This document shows, in pieces, positions 12,497 through 12,502 of a stretch of 12,502 bases of DNA. The DNA is from Sulfurospirillum arcachonense (lineage in GTDB: Bacteria; Campylobacterota; Campylobacteria; Campylobacterales; Sulfurospirillaceae). Every line of letters begins with the position of its first letter. The first letter of the stretch is position 1. The notes under the pieces are model-generated. The model did not search any database and was not told the origin of the DNA. It was given only the letters and a program-made list of their open reading frames with translations. The position numbers were made by a program, and so were the translations under genes. The DNA lies in contig DQTM01000110.1 in the NCBI GenBank assembly GCA_015662785.1, forward strand, positions 1-12,502. The letters are read 5' to 3'.

Positions 12497-12502
12497 AAAA
12501 CA

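Overview
The window looks like chromosome of a low-GC, free-living member of the Campylobacterota (Sulfurimonas-like). This is inferred from the A/T-rich codon use, tightly overlapped operons, weak -35 boxes with clear TATAAT -10 boxes, and the style of the dipeptide transporter and CHASE2/FecR/HD-GYP signalling proteins. No database was searched, so the genus is a guess.

Layout. Positions 1-80 hold the start of a leftward gene that runs off the left edge. From 204 to 6104 a rightward operon encodes a complete dipeptide/oligopeptide-type ABC importer: binding protein, 268-bp structured spacer, two permeases, two ATPases. It ends with a small YqiA-like esterase. All genes after the spacer overlap by 1 or 4 bases. 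The operon converges on a leftward operon, and the two last genes overlap tail to tail by 9 bp.

The leftward operon (12401 to 6096) reads: a secreted protein with a FecR domain and C-terminal strand repeats; a second small secreted protein; a CHASE2-transmembrane class III adenylate cyclase; and a 782-residue protein joining a class II cyclic-nucleotide phosphodiesterase-like metallo-beta-lactamase domain, a GAF domain with most of the NKFDE cyclic-nucleotide motif, and an HD-GYP c-di-GMP phosphodiesterase domain. The cyclase and the multi-domain phosphodiesterase share an ATGA junction. My reading is an envelope-sensing module: periplasmic FecR/CHASE2 input, cAMP synthesis at the membrane, and a cytoplasmic protein that could both remove cAMP and degrade c-di-GMP.

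The first three genes of this operon contain four single-base frame breaks, all in or next to A/T homopolymers (12236-12240, 11134-11141, 10797-10800, 8978-8984). Their neighbours are intact. The break in the cyclase lies exactly on a T_TTT_TTA slippery heptamer with a GAGGG sequence 10 nt upstream, so a -1 slip would restore the active site. Phase variation, programmed or transcriptional slippage, gene decay and homopolymer sequencing error are all open.

At the right edge, 12402-12502 holds the leftward promoter, a perfect 13-bp dyad around a C6 spacer, and a ribosome-binding site for a rightward gene starting just outside. The 11-mer TACATGTAAAG occurs six times in the window, far more than chance predicts. 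No tRNA, rRNA, CRISPR array or insertion sequence was seen.
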